This document shows positions 30,248 to 38,373 of a DNA stretch of 40,790 bases, in pieces. The notes under the pieces were generated by a model. That model was not told the origin of the DNA. It saw nothing but the letters and a program-made list of their open reading frames with translations, and did not search any database. Position 1 is the stretch's first letter; each line of letters begins with the position of its first letter. Position numbers and translations under genes: made by a program. The DNA comes from Gammaproteobacteria bacterium (GTDB lineage: Bacteria; Pseudomonadota; Gammaproteobacteria; Xanthomonadales; Wenzhouxiangellaceae), in contig PWYW01000016.1 of assembly GCA_003567685.1 (NCBI GenBank), positions 1 through 40,790 on the forward strand, read 5' to 3'.

Positions 30248-30278
30248 GGAAATACTAAGACCTTCGTATGCTCAGGGC
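30241..30278. terminator. Hairpin across convergent lolA / DUF4124 stop codons
   Basis: GCCCTGAG (30241-30248) pairs with CTCAGGGC (30271-30278), with an inner ATAC/GTAT pairing. Each arm contains the stop codon of one of the two convergent genes. There is no T-run, so its role as a terminator is inferred from position. Confidence 0.45.
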
Positions 30279-30793
30279 GGGTTGCGCTCCGGGCGCTGCC
30301 GCTCCAGTAGCGCATCGGATTCCCGGCGGGTGCCGGGCAAGCGGCCGGACAGTGCGGAATAGGGGGGTTCGTCGCGAGTGACTCGCTCCGGGCGAGTTCG
30401 CGGTCGCCCGTCGGCCTGAAGGCGCCGGTCTTGCTGAATCCACTCAGGAACAAGCCGAATGCCACTGCTGACCTGGCCGCTCGGGGGTGGCTGTCGGCTG
30501 TGGTCGGGTGTGGGCTCGACTTGGTTCCGAGCGGCATGTCGCGCTTCCCGGCGCTCCTGGCGTCGTTCGGCTTCTCGCTGCTGGAACGCCCGGTTCTCGG
30601 CTTCGATCTCGGCTAATTGTTCGGTGGCGGGAACCACGCTGAGGCCGGCGGCCGGCGAATAGGCGCGCGCCTGATCGCCGCAGGGCCGATCGCTGAAAAT
30701 CACGCCCGTCTCGGTCTCACAGCGATAGATGGTGTCGGCCGGGGCGGGCGCCGACAAGACCAGCGTGGCCAGCGTCAGGCAGGCCACGCGCAT
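30272..30793 (-). CDS. DUF4124-domain secreted protein
   Basis: 173 residues from ATG 30793: a signal peptide (MRVACLTLATLVLSAPAPA), then a DUF4124-type start DTIYRCETETGVIFSDRPCGD with two cysteines that probably form a disulfide. A long Arg/Glu/Gln-rich coil-like and disordered remainder follows (QQREAERRQERREARHAARN region). An upstream ATG at 30817 lacks a ribosome binding site. The function is unknown; the family is common in gammaproteobacterial periplasmic proteins. It is the last gene of the minus-strand run that begins at 39444, 13 bases after the oxygenase gene, and may not share that pathway. Confidence 0.8.
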   Translation of the reverse strand: MRVACLTLATLVLSAPAPADTIYRCETETGVIFSDRPCGDQARAYSPAAGLSVVPATEQLAEIEAENRAFQQREAERRQERREARHAARNQVEPTPDHSRQPPPSGQVSSGIRLVPEWIQQDRRLQADGRPRTRPERVTRDEPPYSALSGRLPGTRRESDALLERQRPERNPP

Positions 30794-30806
30794 CGTGTCT
30801 TTTCGC

Positions 30807-31523
30807 TCAATAGCCATCCGGCTTGTGGAACAGGCGACGGATGCGCCCGGTCAGAGTGTCGGCGTTGACCACGATGATGAAGACCTTGCGCAGGCGGTCT
30901 TCCGGGCAGTTGAGTGTCTTGACCCCGTGCCAGGAGTTGCCCTGGCGCTGGAACAGTAGTGAACGGTTACCCATGGCATCGGCCGACCAGCTGCGCTCAA
31001 AATCGTCGAAGTCCGGTGCGCTGGCGCGCGAAAACCGCCCGCCATCGTCCAGCACCACCGTTTCCCCACCCCAGTCCGCGCTCCATTCGTCGTCGGTGTT
31101 GAAGTAGAAGATGTGCGAGCCAAGCTTGCGCTTGGCGTCGCAATGCGGAGAAACCGAAGCGCCACGTGGCGCGTAGTGCCAGTGATAGCTCAGGCGGAAG
31201 CGTCGGGTAGCGAACAAGCGGGCCAGCCAGTCCTGGTAGACCGGGCCGTTGAGCTCGGCGACAAAGTCGTGCCAGGCAGGATGGATGTCGAGGTCCGGAC
31301 GGTATTCCAGGGCATAGCGATCGTGCGGCTTTTGGCCATGGGCACGCTTGCGACCGAAGCTGGCTTTCATGACGTCCAGCGGCGGCATGTTCTGCCGCAG
31401 CGTATCGAAGCCTTCCTGGGTCAGAATCCCCTCGGGGTTCAGCCAGGGGTAGGGGTCTGCCTTGCGAAACTGGTCGGTGGTGATCGAGGCCAGCGTGTTG
31501 GCATCAATGATGGCTTGGCTCAT
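30807..31523 (-). CDS. 2-oxoglutarate/Fe(II)-dependent oxygenase
   Basis: 238 residues. The double-stranded beta-helix core shows the iron ligands His127-x-Asp129 (SPHCDAKRK), distal His199 (NSWHGV), and Arg212 placed for 2-oxoglutarate. GWG-type strands (ADWGGETVVLDD) and FFYFN-like HIFYFNTDDEW resemble 2OG-Fe(II) halogenase/hydroxylase families, including prolyl-4-hydroxylase-like enzymes. The substrate is unknown. Its place in a lipid/glycan operon suggests hydroxylation of an acyl chain or sugar. The ATG overlaps the preceding stop (TGATG), showing translational coupling with the glycosyltransferase gene. Confidence 0.85.
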   Translation of the reverse strand: MSQAIIDANTLASITTDQFRKADPYPWLNPEGILTQEGFDTLRQNMPPLDVMKASFGRKRAHGQKPHDRYALEYRPDLDIHPAWHDFVAELNGPVYQDWLARLFATRRFRLSYHWHYAPRGASVSPHCDAKRKLGSHIFYFNTDDEWSADWGGETVVLDDGGRFSRASAPDFDDFERSWSADAMGNRSLLFQRQGNSWHGVKTLNCPEDRLRKVFIIVVNADTLTGRIRRLFHKPDGY

Positions 31524-33790
31524 CAGGCGTCCTGTGATTCCTTGGTGGTGTTTTCTTGCTTGGATGGTTGTCGGGGCTGAAGTTCCAGCCGCCGCAGGAT
31601 TTGGGGGACGACGCGGTCAAGGCCTTGCTGGTTCTTGAAACTGGTCGGGACGGGCTGCCCAAACGGCGCTGCAAGCCCTCGATCGTAAAGGGTCTGATGC
31701 AGACTATCGAGTCGGCGCGGCGGAATGACCCAGTGGCGGGCCAGAAGTCGGGCGCAGAAATAGCGCAGTCCCTGTTGCGGGCGAATGCTGCCGCGACGGT
31801 TAAAGCGCGGCCTGACCGCGGTGTCGGCCACCCAGCGACTGAACCGCTGCCACGCCGTGTAGGGCTTTTCGGCAAGCGGCCAGATGAGAAAGCCGCGACC
31901 CGAGGACAGGGCATCGGCCATCATCGATTCGCTCTCGCCGGTGACAATCAGGCAGTCGGCCTCGCTCAAGGCCAGTTGGTAGGGGTTGCTGGCGTCGTCG
32001 GCCTGCCAGCGATAGTAGGCAACGGATTCGGGCAGGGCACTGGCCATGGCCTGGTCAATCGGCTGGCTGCGGCGGCTGCCGACCACCAGCAAGGCGTAGT
32101 CGTGCTCCTGTTGCCAGCGCGCCAGGTTGTTGGCGAAGCTGCTGGCGTCGCCTGGTTCCATGCGATGGCTGCGGCTGGGCCCGCCCAGCAGTACGGCGGC
32201 CCTGCGCGGTGCGTTCAGCCAGTCCTGCCAGCGTTGCCGGTCGGCCGTGGTCGAACTGACGCCAGCGTTCAAGGGAAGCTCGCTCAGCAAGCGGTTGGGA
32301 TGCGGCGGCAGGCCGAAATGCGGGCATTGAATACCAACCACGTTGGTATCCGGCAGCGGGCCGCACTTGCGACCGGCCACTACCAGCCTGAGATCGGTCT
32401 GGCGCTGGCGCATCACCCGCGCCACCCGCGATGGCAGCCAACCGCCAGCGACTACAAGGGCGGTGTCCTGGGCTTCAGGCGGGCGATACAGGCAGAACAA
32501 CCGACGGATGAAGAAGCCCGCCTCGGAAGTGCTCAGGCGTACCTCGCGTATTTCGCGTCCGGTTTGTTGCGCCAGGGCTTCGGCAATGGCTCGGGCCTGG
32601 TGGTTGTGGCCGGGTTTGCGGTGCAGCAACAAGGTGATGGCCCCGTTACGGGCCGGGCCACCGGTGTGGTGCGTTGAACGGCCCAGGTTTGAACGTCGAT
32701 GGTGCAGGCACCAGCGGGTATCCGGGTGCAATCGTCCGGCCTGCTGGAACTGCTGGACCCAGAACCAGCGGCTCCTGCGCAGTCGTCCAGCGCGCTGGCT
32801 GCGCGGTTCACGGATGGTGACAGTCAGCGACTGGCTGAAGCGAAACAGTCGTTCTAGAACCCAGGGTACGTCCTGGTCCGGCACCAGTTCCATCAATCCT
32901 TCAAGTGCCCTGTGCTCAACGCGCTCGACGCCCTCCGGTCGTGATTCGAGCAGGGCATCAAGCTGCTGCCCGTCAGGACGTGACGACAGGAACAGGCGCA
33001 GATTGGCCCAGTCGCGCGATGGGCGGGTGGCAGATACCGGCAGGAAGGTGGCCTCGTCGGCCTCGCGCTCCAGGTTTGGCCACAGCGGGTCGGTCGGGTT
33101 GTCGAAGTACACCAGCTGGTCCGGGAATGGTCGCCAGGGCTGGGTATGCAGCGTGGTGAAATGGACCAGATGGGAGCGCTTGGGGTGGTATTCGCTGTCG
33201 CGCGCATTCCAGCCGTCGTCCAGATCGCCCCAAAGCCCGGCCTGTCGCGCGCGAGCTTCCAGCGCCTTGCGACTGAGACGGCGCACGTCGTGATCATTCC
33301 AGGCGTCGGCCATTCGTTCGCAGTCAATCAGCATCACCGAGGTGTCGCGATCGTTGATTGACAGAAAGCCTTTGCCGTTCATCGGCGTATCGAACAGCTT
33401 GGCCGGGTCGGTCAGATAGACCTGATCGGCATCGTTGTAGATGGCCCGTCCCTTGAAGCCGCTGAAGCCGGGAATGGCAAAGCGATAATTGGTGAAACCG
33501 GTCAGCCAGAAACCGCGCTTGAAGCCCTTGATCTCCCGCATCAGGAAGATTTCGTAGATTCGCGAGGGATCGCGATGTTTTTCGATGGACCACAGGAAAA
33601 TACGCTCGGCCCGAAACTGGTTGCGTTCGGTGCCGAGAAAAATACGAACCGGCGGCTTTTCCGACGGACGGTGCCCGGCGCGAACGCCCAGCACGATTCG
33701 GTCCGGGCTGGTGTACTGGGCCGGTGGCCGGTCGGCAGACAGTCGGGCCGGTGTCAGGCCTCGGATAATGCGTTGAATCAGCAGCGGCAT
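31523..33790 (-). CDS. GT8-like / ELM1 (GtrOC1) fused glycosyltransferase
   Basis: 755 residues from ATG 33790. Residues about 45-265 look like a glycogenin/GT8-type sugar transferase: RIFLGTERNQFRAERIFLWSIE, then the metal motif DAD at 120-122 within IYNDADQVYLTDPAKLF, SVMLIDCE and HFTTLHTQPW. A middle region (about 266-380), rich in Arg, is unrecognised. Residues about 384-755 match the ELM1/GtrOC1 family, a GT-B-like fold in bacteria despite its mitochondrial-fission name: HRKPGHNHQARAIAEAL, VVGIQCPHFGLP, VLLGGPSRSH, and DCLIVTGESESMMADAL. No membrane segment is obvious. A frame extension to 33853 overlaps the upstream gene and is rejected. It probably adds two sugars to one lipid or glycan. 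Confidence 0.8.
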   Translation of the reverse strand: MPLLIQRIIRGLTPARLSADRPPAQYTSPDRIVLGVRAGHRPSEKPPVRIFLGTERNQFRAERIFLWSIEKHRDPSRIYEIFLMREIKGFKRGFWLTGFTNYRFAIPGFSGFKGRAIYNDADQVYLTDPAKLFDTPMNGKGFLSINDRDTSVMLIDCERMADAWNDHDVRRLSRKALEARARQAGLWGDLDDGWNARDSEYHPKRSHLVHFTTLHTQPWRPFPDQLVYFDNPTDPLWPNLEREADEATFLPVSATRPSRDWANLRLFLSSRPDGQQLDALLESRPEGVERVEHRALEGLMELVPDQDVPWVLERLFRFSQSLTVTIREPRSQRAGRLRRSRWFWVQQFQQAGRLHPDTRWCLHHRRSNLGRSTHHTGGPARNGAITLLLHRKPGHNHQARAIAEALAQQTGREIREVRLSTSEAGFFIRRLFCLYRPPEAQDTALVVAGGWLPSRVARVMRQRQTDLRLVVAGRKCGPLPDTNVVGIQCPHFGLPPHPNRLLSELPLNAGVSSTTADRQRWQDWLNAPRRAAVLLGGPSRSHRMEPGDASSFANNLARWQQEHDYALLVVGSRRSQPIDQAMASALPESVAYYRWQADDASNPYQLALSEADCLIVTGESESMMADALSSGRGFLIWPLAEKPYTAWQRFSRWVADTAVRPRFNRRGSIRPQQGLRYFCARLLARHWVIPPRRLDSLHQTLYDRGLAAPFGQPVPTSFKNQQGLDRVVPQILRRLELQPRQPSKQENTTKESQDA

Positions 33791-33801
33791 CTTGGCTCTC
33801 G

Positions 33802-34695
33802 CTAGTCGATGAAAGGGTGGCGTGCCCAGCGTCGCTGGTGCCATGTCCACCATTGTGGCTGTTTCTCTATCTGTTTCTGCATGATTTGGGTCAAATTTTC
33901 AACCGCGGCGTCGAGCGGCACGTCGCGTTCGAAGAACTGCGCCGTGTCCAGTTTGAACCGCCAGCGCGGCGAGGCGCCCTGCATCAAGGCCGGAATCACG
34001 GCTGCGCCACTGCGACGGGCCAGCTCGGCAGGGCCGGGCGGCATGTTGAGACGCTTGCCCAGCAAGGTGGCTTCGACGCCGCCGGCTTTCATGCCTTGAT
34101 CCATCAGAATAAACAGCACGCCGTTGCGTTTGAGAACGGTGAGCATGCGTCGCAGGCCCGGACCCGGCGGCTTGGCGTTGACCGCGGTGATGCCCAGTGA
34201 ACCCAGGCCTTGTTCGAAAAAGCCCGGGCTGATCTTGCCGGATTCACGGAAAACCACGTGCACCGGGTAGCCACGCTGGGCCAAGGCGGTGGCCATGGCC
34301 ACGCCGTTGCCCATGTGAAGGCCCAGTAATACAACGCCACGTCCGTGCTCCAGGGCCTGATCCAGCGTGTCCAGGCTGGCCACTTCGCACACCCGGCTGA
34401 CCTCTTCGGCCGCCACCGCGCCGGAATACATGGCGAGAATCTCCAGCACCGCGCGATCATTGACGGCAAAGGCTTCGGCAAGGATTCGGCCAGCCTGTTC
34501 GCGCGAATCCAGACCCAGCGCCCGTTGAATCTGAGGGACAAGCTGTCGCCGCTGGCGCCAGGCCAGGCGGTGGTGCCAGCGGCCCAGTCGCTCACCACGC
34601 TGGCGCAGTGTCTCCATGCCGCCGCTGGCCAGCCGACCGGCCAGCCAGCGCAGCGCATGAAACATCGAGCGGCGTCGCAGGCGTTGCAGCTTCAT
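33802..34695 (-). CDS. LpxL/HtrB-type acyltransferase lacking the catalytic acid
   Basis: 297 residues of the lysophospholipid/lipid A acyltransferase family. The catalytic HX4(D/E) motif reads H127-MGNG-V132, so the acidic residue is Val. The rest of the family pattern is present: LGLHMGNGVA, VHVVFRES, the LFILMDQGMKAGGVEATLLGKRLNMPPGPAELAR block and the C-terminal QWWTWHQRRW. The N-terminal membrane segment is weak. By family knowledge such enzymes transfer acyl chains to lipid A or glycolipids at the inner membrane. With Val132 the protein may use another residue, work on an unusual donor, or bind lipid without catalysis. It lies three bases from the ABC exporter gene. Confidence 0.85.
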   Translation of the reverse strand: MKLQRLRRRSMFHALRWLAGRLASGGMETLRQRGERLGRWHHRLAWRQRRQLVPQIQRALGLDSREQAGRILAEAFAVNDRAVLEILAMYSGAVAAEEVSRVCEVASLDTLDQALEHGRGVVLLGLHMGNGVAMATALAQRGYPVHVVFRESGKISPGFFEQGLGSLGITAVNAKPPGPGLRRMLTVLKRNGVLFILMDQGMKAGGVEATLLGKRLNMPPGPAELARRSGAAVIPALMQGASPRWRFKLDTAQFFERDVPLDAAVENLTQIMQKQIEKQPQWWTWHQRRWARHPFID

Positions 34696-36425
34696 GCTGT
34701 TGAGGCATCCACTCGTTCGCCAGCACTCAGGCGGATGACCTGGTCGGCGGCGTGCACCAGCGCTTCGTCATGACTGACCGCCAGCAGAGTGAGTTTGCCC
34801 TTGAGTTGCCGAATGGTGGCGACCACGGCTGCCTCCGACTCGCTGTCCAGGTTGCTGGTGGCTTCGTCGAGGATCAGCAGGCGCGGCCGGTGAATCAGGG
34901 CGCGGGCGATGGCCAGGCGTTGGCGCTGTCCGCCCGACAGCCGACCGCCGCGCTCGCCCAGCACGGTGTGCAAGCCTTCGGGCAAGACCTGCACAAAGTC
35001 CAGCGCATCGGCAAGGCCAAGCGCATCCAGGGCGTCCTGCTCGCTCAGTTCGGGAGCGCCCAGGGTGAGGTTATGAAGCACGCTGTCGTTGACCAGCAGA
35101 GGCTCCTGTGGCACATAGCCAATCAGGCTTCGCCACTGGCGGTGGTCGATGTCATTCAACGGCTGGCCATCGACACGAATTTCGCCGCTGTCGACGTGCA
35201 GCAGTGCCGCGACCAGATCGATCAGGGTGGTCTTGCCCGAGCCCGAAGGCCCGCTCAATACGGTCAACTGGCCGGCCGGAATGGTCATCGACACGTTGCG
35301 GATGGTCTGCTCACGGCCGTAGGCAAAACAGACCTGGTCGAATTCGATACCCTGATCAAGCGTCGGTGACAGATGACCGCGGGGCGGCTCTTCTTCGGCG
35401 AGTGCCTCGTCGGTGGTCTGGCGCAGCGACCAATAGGCACTTTCGCTGATCACCATGTGCTGCTGGGCGCGTTGGGCCTTGGCCAGGTGGTTGACGGCGC
35501 GAGCGATCAGGAAAATCATCACCATGACCGTACCCATCGGCAGGTTCATCTTGACCAGGAAAAAGAAAAAGCCAACACCGACCAGAATCGCCAGCATTGG
35601 CTCCTGCAGGGCCGTCAGCCCGGCCTTGGCCAGCACCTGATGCTTGAGGGCTTTCTTCAGATCGCGGGTCTGGCTGGTCATCATGCCGTCGACGTGGGTT
35701 TCGCGCGCCATGGCCTTGAGCGGTTTGACCGCGCCCAACTGGTCGGTCATCAGCGACAGCAGCGACTTCATCAATCCGGTCTGGTCGCGACCGGCCCGGC
35801 CGGCCAGGCGAACCAGAAAATGGAGCAGGCCGAGCAGGGCGCCGCCAAAGGCCAGTGCGATCAGGCTGGCCTGCCAGGAAATCAGCAGTGCCAGGGCCGC
35901 ATAAATGATGGCGCTGATGGTTTGGGTGGCCATGACGGCACCGTGAAAAAAGCCTTCCGAGGCGCGGTGGGCTTCGGTGGCCACGGCATTGGAGAGCTTG
36001 CCGACCGGTTGCGACAGGTAATAGCGCCAGCGGCTTTGCATTACCGCCCGGATCAGGTTGAGGCGAAGGTCGGTGGCAACATGCGCTACGGTATAACCCA
36101 CCTGGCGGTTGGCGATGAGAACAATACCGGCCTTGACGCCAATCATCACGATGCCAAGCGTCAGCAGCGTGCCGGTGGTGGCCTCCAGGCCCAATGCGGC
36201 CACCAGGTCCAGTGCCAGTTGCTCAGGCAGTGATGGGTCTTCGGTATCGCCAGTGGCCAGGTTGAGCATCGACAACAGCAAGGACAAGCCCAGGCCGTCA
36301 AGCACGCCGGCGACGATCAGGGCCAGCAGTGCTGCTGTCGTGCGACCCGGGTAGGCGCGAACAAACGCCAGCAACATGCCCCCGGCGCCCTGGCCGGCGG
36401 TCTGACTTGCCGTTTCAACGGTCAT
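34692..36425 (-). CDS. ABC exporter, fused membrane and ATP-binding domains (MsbA-like)
   Basis: 577 residues: six membrane helices (about 20-310), then a nucleotide-binding domain with Walker A GPSGSGKTT, Q-loop GYVPQEPLL, signature LSGGQRQRLAIARAL, Walker B LLILDEAT and H-loop SHDEA. The half-transporter should act as a homodimer. The start at 36425 is chosen because GGAGG lies seven bases upstream and the ATG overlaps the preceding stop (ATGA). It is related to lipid exporters such as MsbA, but the surrounding genes point to an operon-specific lipid or glycolipid. The stop overlaps the next start by four bases. Confidence 0.93.
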   Translation of the reverse strand: MTVETASQTAGQGAGGMLLAFVRAYPGRTTAALLALIVAGVLDGLGLSLLLSMLNLATGDTEDPSLPEQLALDLVAALGLEATTGTLLTLGIVMIGVKAGIVLIANRQVGYTVAHVATDLRLNLIRAVMQSRWRYYLSQPVGKLSNAVATEAHRASEGFFHGAVMATQTISAIIYAALALLISWQASLIALAFGGALLGLLHFLVRLAGRAGRDQTGLMKSLLSLMTDQLGAVKPLKAMARETHVDGMMTSQTRDLKKALKHQVLAKAGLTALQEPMLAILVGVGFFFFLVKMNLPMGTVMVMIFLIARAVNHLAKAQRAQQHMVISESAYWSLRQTTDEALAEEEPPRGHLSPTLDQGIEFDQVCFAYGREQTIRNVSMTIPAGQLTVLSGPSGSGKTTLIDLVAALLHVDSGEIRVDGQPLNDIDHRQWRSLIGYVPQEPLLVNDSVLHNLTLGAPELSEQDALDALGLADALDFVQVLPEGLHTVLGERGGRLSGGQRQRLAIARALIHRPRLLILDEATSNLDSESEAAVVATIRQLKGKLTLLAVSHDEALVHAADQVIRLSAGERVDASTA

Positions 36426-37348
36426 TTGAAACCTCCTTGTCGCCACATCCGCCAGATCAGGCCCCAGGCCGCCAGGCGAGGGTAACGTCGCATGGTGTCG
36501 GTGGGTTCAACGCGGACGCTGCTGTGTCGCTCGACCTTCCAGGCAATGTAGTCGATGCCATTGCTGAAGGTGCCGGCAGCCTTGAACAATCGCGCAAGAT
36601 TGAACAATTTCCCGCTGATTGCTCTGAGCCGCCACATCCAGCGCGCCCGTCGTCGTTCTGCTCCGGTCGCGACCGTCGCATAGCCAATACCGGTGGGCTT
36701 GAGCGAGACTGGCAAGCTGGCCAGAACGGCAGTCAGTTGCGGCCAGTAGTCCGGGTCATGGGCGATGACTCGAGTCGCATTCTCAGGCGGCTCGGGGCGC
36801 AGCTCACAGCGGTAGGTTGTGGCCAGTGCAGTTTCCCAGAACTGGCTGGAGGTGACTTCATTCTCGATCAGCGGGGCGATTCTTGCCGCGTAATTGATGG
36901 CTGCAAGCGCCCGCGCTTCAGCCAGTGGGCGAACGACCTCCTGACCACCGAATACCAGCCGCATGGGCTGGCAGAAGCGTGCCCAGAAGTAATGATCGCT
37001 TCTGGCCTGGCAGCGGCGCCGGAACTGGTCCATTGTGATCACCGCATATTTCGAGCGCATCACCTGCGTCTCATCCCGGTATTCCAGATAAAAAACGTTT
37101 GGGGGCAGGCAGCGGTTCATCCAGGCCAGCAAGCGTTTTCCGTAGGCTTTCCGATAGTCGCTGACCACTACCAGCAAATCGGCGAGACCGTCCAGTGCGT
37201 TCTGTTGCCGCCGGCAAGAGCCATACAGCAGCACTGCCTTCAGGGAATCCCCATATTGGTGGGAGAGCGCATCGACCAGGTGTTCCAGGCCACTCGGGAC
37301 AGCGCCGGATTGAAGGTCCTCCTGCATCAGGGTAAGCAAAGCGTTCAT
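36422..37348 (-). CDS. Nucleotidyltransferase-like protein, degenerate active site
   Basis: 308 residues. The N-terminal half has a nucleotidyltransferase-fold start: VLLYGSCRRQQNALDGLADLLVVV matches the GS...DxDLLV pattern, but the first Asp of the metal pair is replaced (GLAD). The rest is helical and basic (GAERRRARWMWRLRAISGKLFNLARLFKAAGTFSNGIDYIAWKVERHS) and could lie on the membrane. The function is unknown. It overlaps the lipid kinase gene upstream and the ABC exporter downstream by four bases each, so all three are tightly coupled. A role in transferring a polar head group onto a phosphorylated lipid is an inference. Confidence 0.7.
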   Translation of the reverse strand: MNALLTLMQEDLQSGAVPSGLEHLVDALSHQYGDSLKAVLLYGSCRRQQNALDGLADLLVVVSDYRKAYGKRLLAWMNRCLPPNVFYLEYRDETQVMRSKYAVITMDQFRRRCQARSDHYFWARFCQPMRLVFGGQEVVRPLAEARALAAINYAARIAPLIENEVTSSQFWETALATTYRCELRPEPPENATRVIAHDPDYWPQLTAVLASLPVSLKPTGIGYATVATGAERRRARWMWRLRAISGKLFNLARLFKAAGTFSNGIDYIAWKVERHSSVRVEPTDTMRRYPRLAAWGLIWRMWRQGGFK

Positions 37349-38346
37349 CGACCGAGGAACTCAAGCTCCAGCCCGGCCTCAACGCTGACCGGGTGATGGG
37401 GGTCAAAGTCGAAGTCTTGCCCATCCAGGCTGATGCTGGACAAGCCATGCAACACGAACGCATCGCTGCGCTGGCTCAAGTAGCCCTGGTCAGGTGTCAT
37501 TGATGGTGAGTATCGCCCACTCAACAAACGAGGCAGCCGCAGCCAAAAGCCCTTGGCGCGGTGGTCAATGGCGCTCAGGCGAATCGCGCCCTGGCCGCGA
37601 TCGGCATAGGGAACGACCCAGTCACCGGCGTGCTCCAGGGTGGTCATTAGCAGCAAGCGATTGGCATGGTCGAACGCTTCGATGCCTTCGCCCTTGACCA
37701 CCAGACGGGGTGGACAATAGCCGCCCCGGCCGATTAACGCCTGCCCTGCCAGTTGAAGCAAGCGCCAGCTTGAGGACAGGTGACCCGTTCGAAGTGGGCC
37801 TGTGCCGCTGGCCCGGTACGCATGGCAATCTCGAATGATCCAATCAACCAGGCCAGCAGCGATGAAAAAGCCATGCTGGATGGGCCGACCTTCCTGCCCT
37901 ATGGCCAAGGTACGGCGTTGCCTTGGCGTAAACGATTCGGATTGCTCCAGTGCAGCGGTCAGGGTGGTGATCAGCTTGTCTTGGGTGCCCAGGTCCCGGG
38001 CCGTGTAGTTGGTGCGTCCGCCACCCAGCATCAAAATCCGAGGCCGAAATGGTGTCTCCAGTCGCGCCAGACAGGTGGCTGCGCCCTGGAGCGTGCCGTC
38101 ACCGCCGATGATGATGAGGCATTTTATCCGCTTGTCCAGTGCTACCTGAATTGCTCGCTGGATATCGTCGGCATTCTGTACTGCCTGGAAGGGTAAGGCG
38201 TGGTGCTTCAGCAGCGAGGTCAGGCGATCGGCGCGATTGCGCAGACCCATGCGAAAGCTGCGCGGGTTGAGCAAGACCATGGATTGGTCAGTCGCTGCCG
38301 GCGAGCCTGCGCTGGCAAGGCTCGCTCTGGCGATCGAAACAGGCAT
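37345..38346 (-). CDS. Diacylglycerol/sphingoid-base kinase family lipid kinase
   Basis: 333 residues of the DAGK catalytic family (YegS/LCB5 type). The ATP-binding motif GGDGT lies in CLIIIGGDGTLQGAATCLA. MLGGGRTNYTARDLG takes the place of the usual GTxND segment, the beta-sandwich domain follows, and the SLDGQDFDFDPHHPVSVEAG block is near the C-terminus. It phosphorylates a lipid hydroxyl, for example on diacylglycerol, ceramide or a glycolipid; which one cannot be read from the sequence. It overlaps the next gene (ATGA) and lies 27 bases after the desaturase gene. Confidence 0.85.
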   Translation of the reverse strand: MPVSIARASLASAGSPAATDQSMVLLNPRSFRMGLRNRADRLTSLLKHHALPFQAVQNADDIQRAIQVALDKRIKCLIIIGGDGTLQGAATCLARLETPFRPRILMLGGGRTNYTARDLGTQDKLITTLTAALEQSESFTPRQRRTLAIGQEGRPIQHGFFIAAGLVDWIIRDCHAYRASGTGPLRTGHLSSSWRLLQLAGQALIGRGGYCPPRLVVKGEGIEAFDHANRLLLMTTLEHAGDWVVPYADRGQGAIRLSAIDHRAKGFWLRLPRLLSGRYSPSMTPDQGYLSQRSDAFVLHGLSSISLDGQDFDFDPHHPVSVEAGLELEFLGR

Positions 38347-38373
38347 GGTCTCGTCAGGCAGTTGTGGTTGGTC

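Noticed and set aside
31556-32677. 373-codon plus-strand frame opposite the ELM1 domain
   Set aside because: Shadow of the recognised glycosyltransferase gene.
36329-37396. 355-codon plus-strand frame opposite the nucleotidyltransferase-like gene
   Set aside because: The minus-strand gene has overlaps, a ribosome binding site and family resemblance; the plus-strand protein has none.
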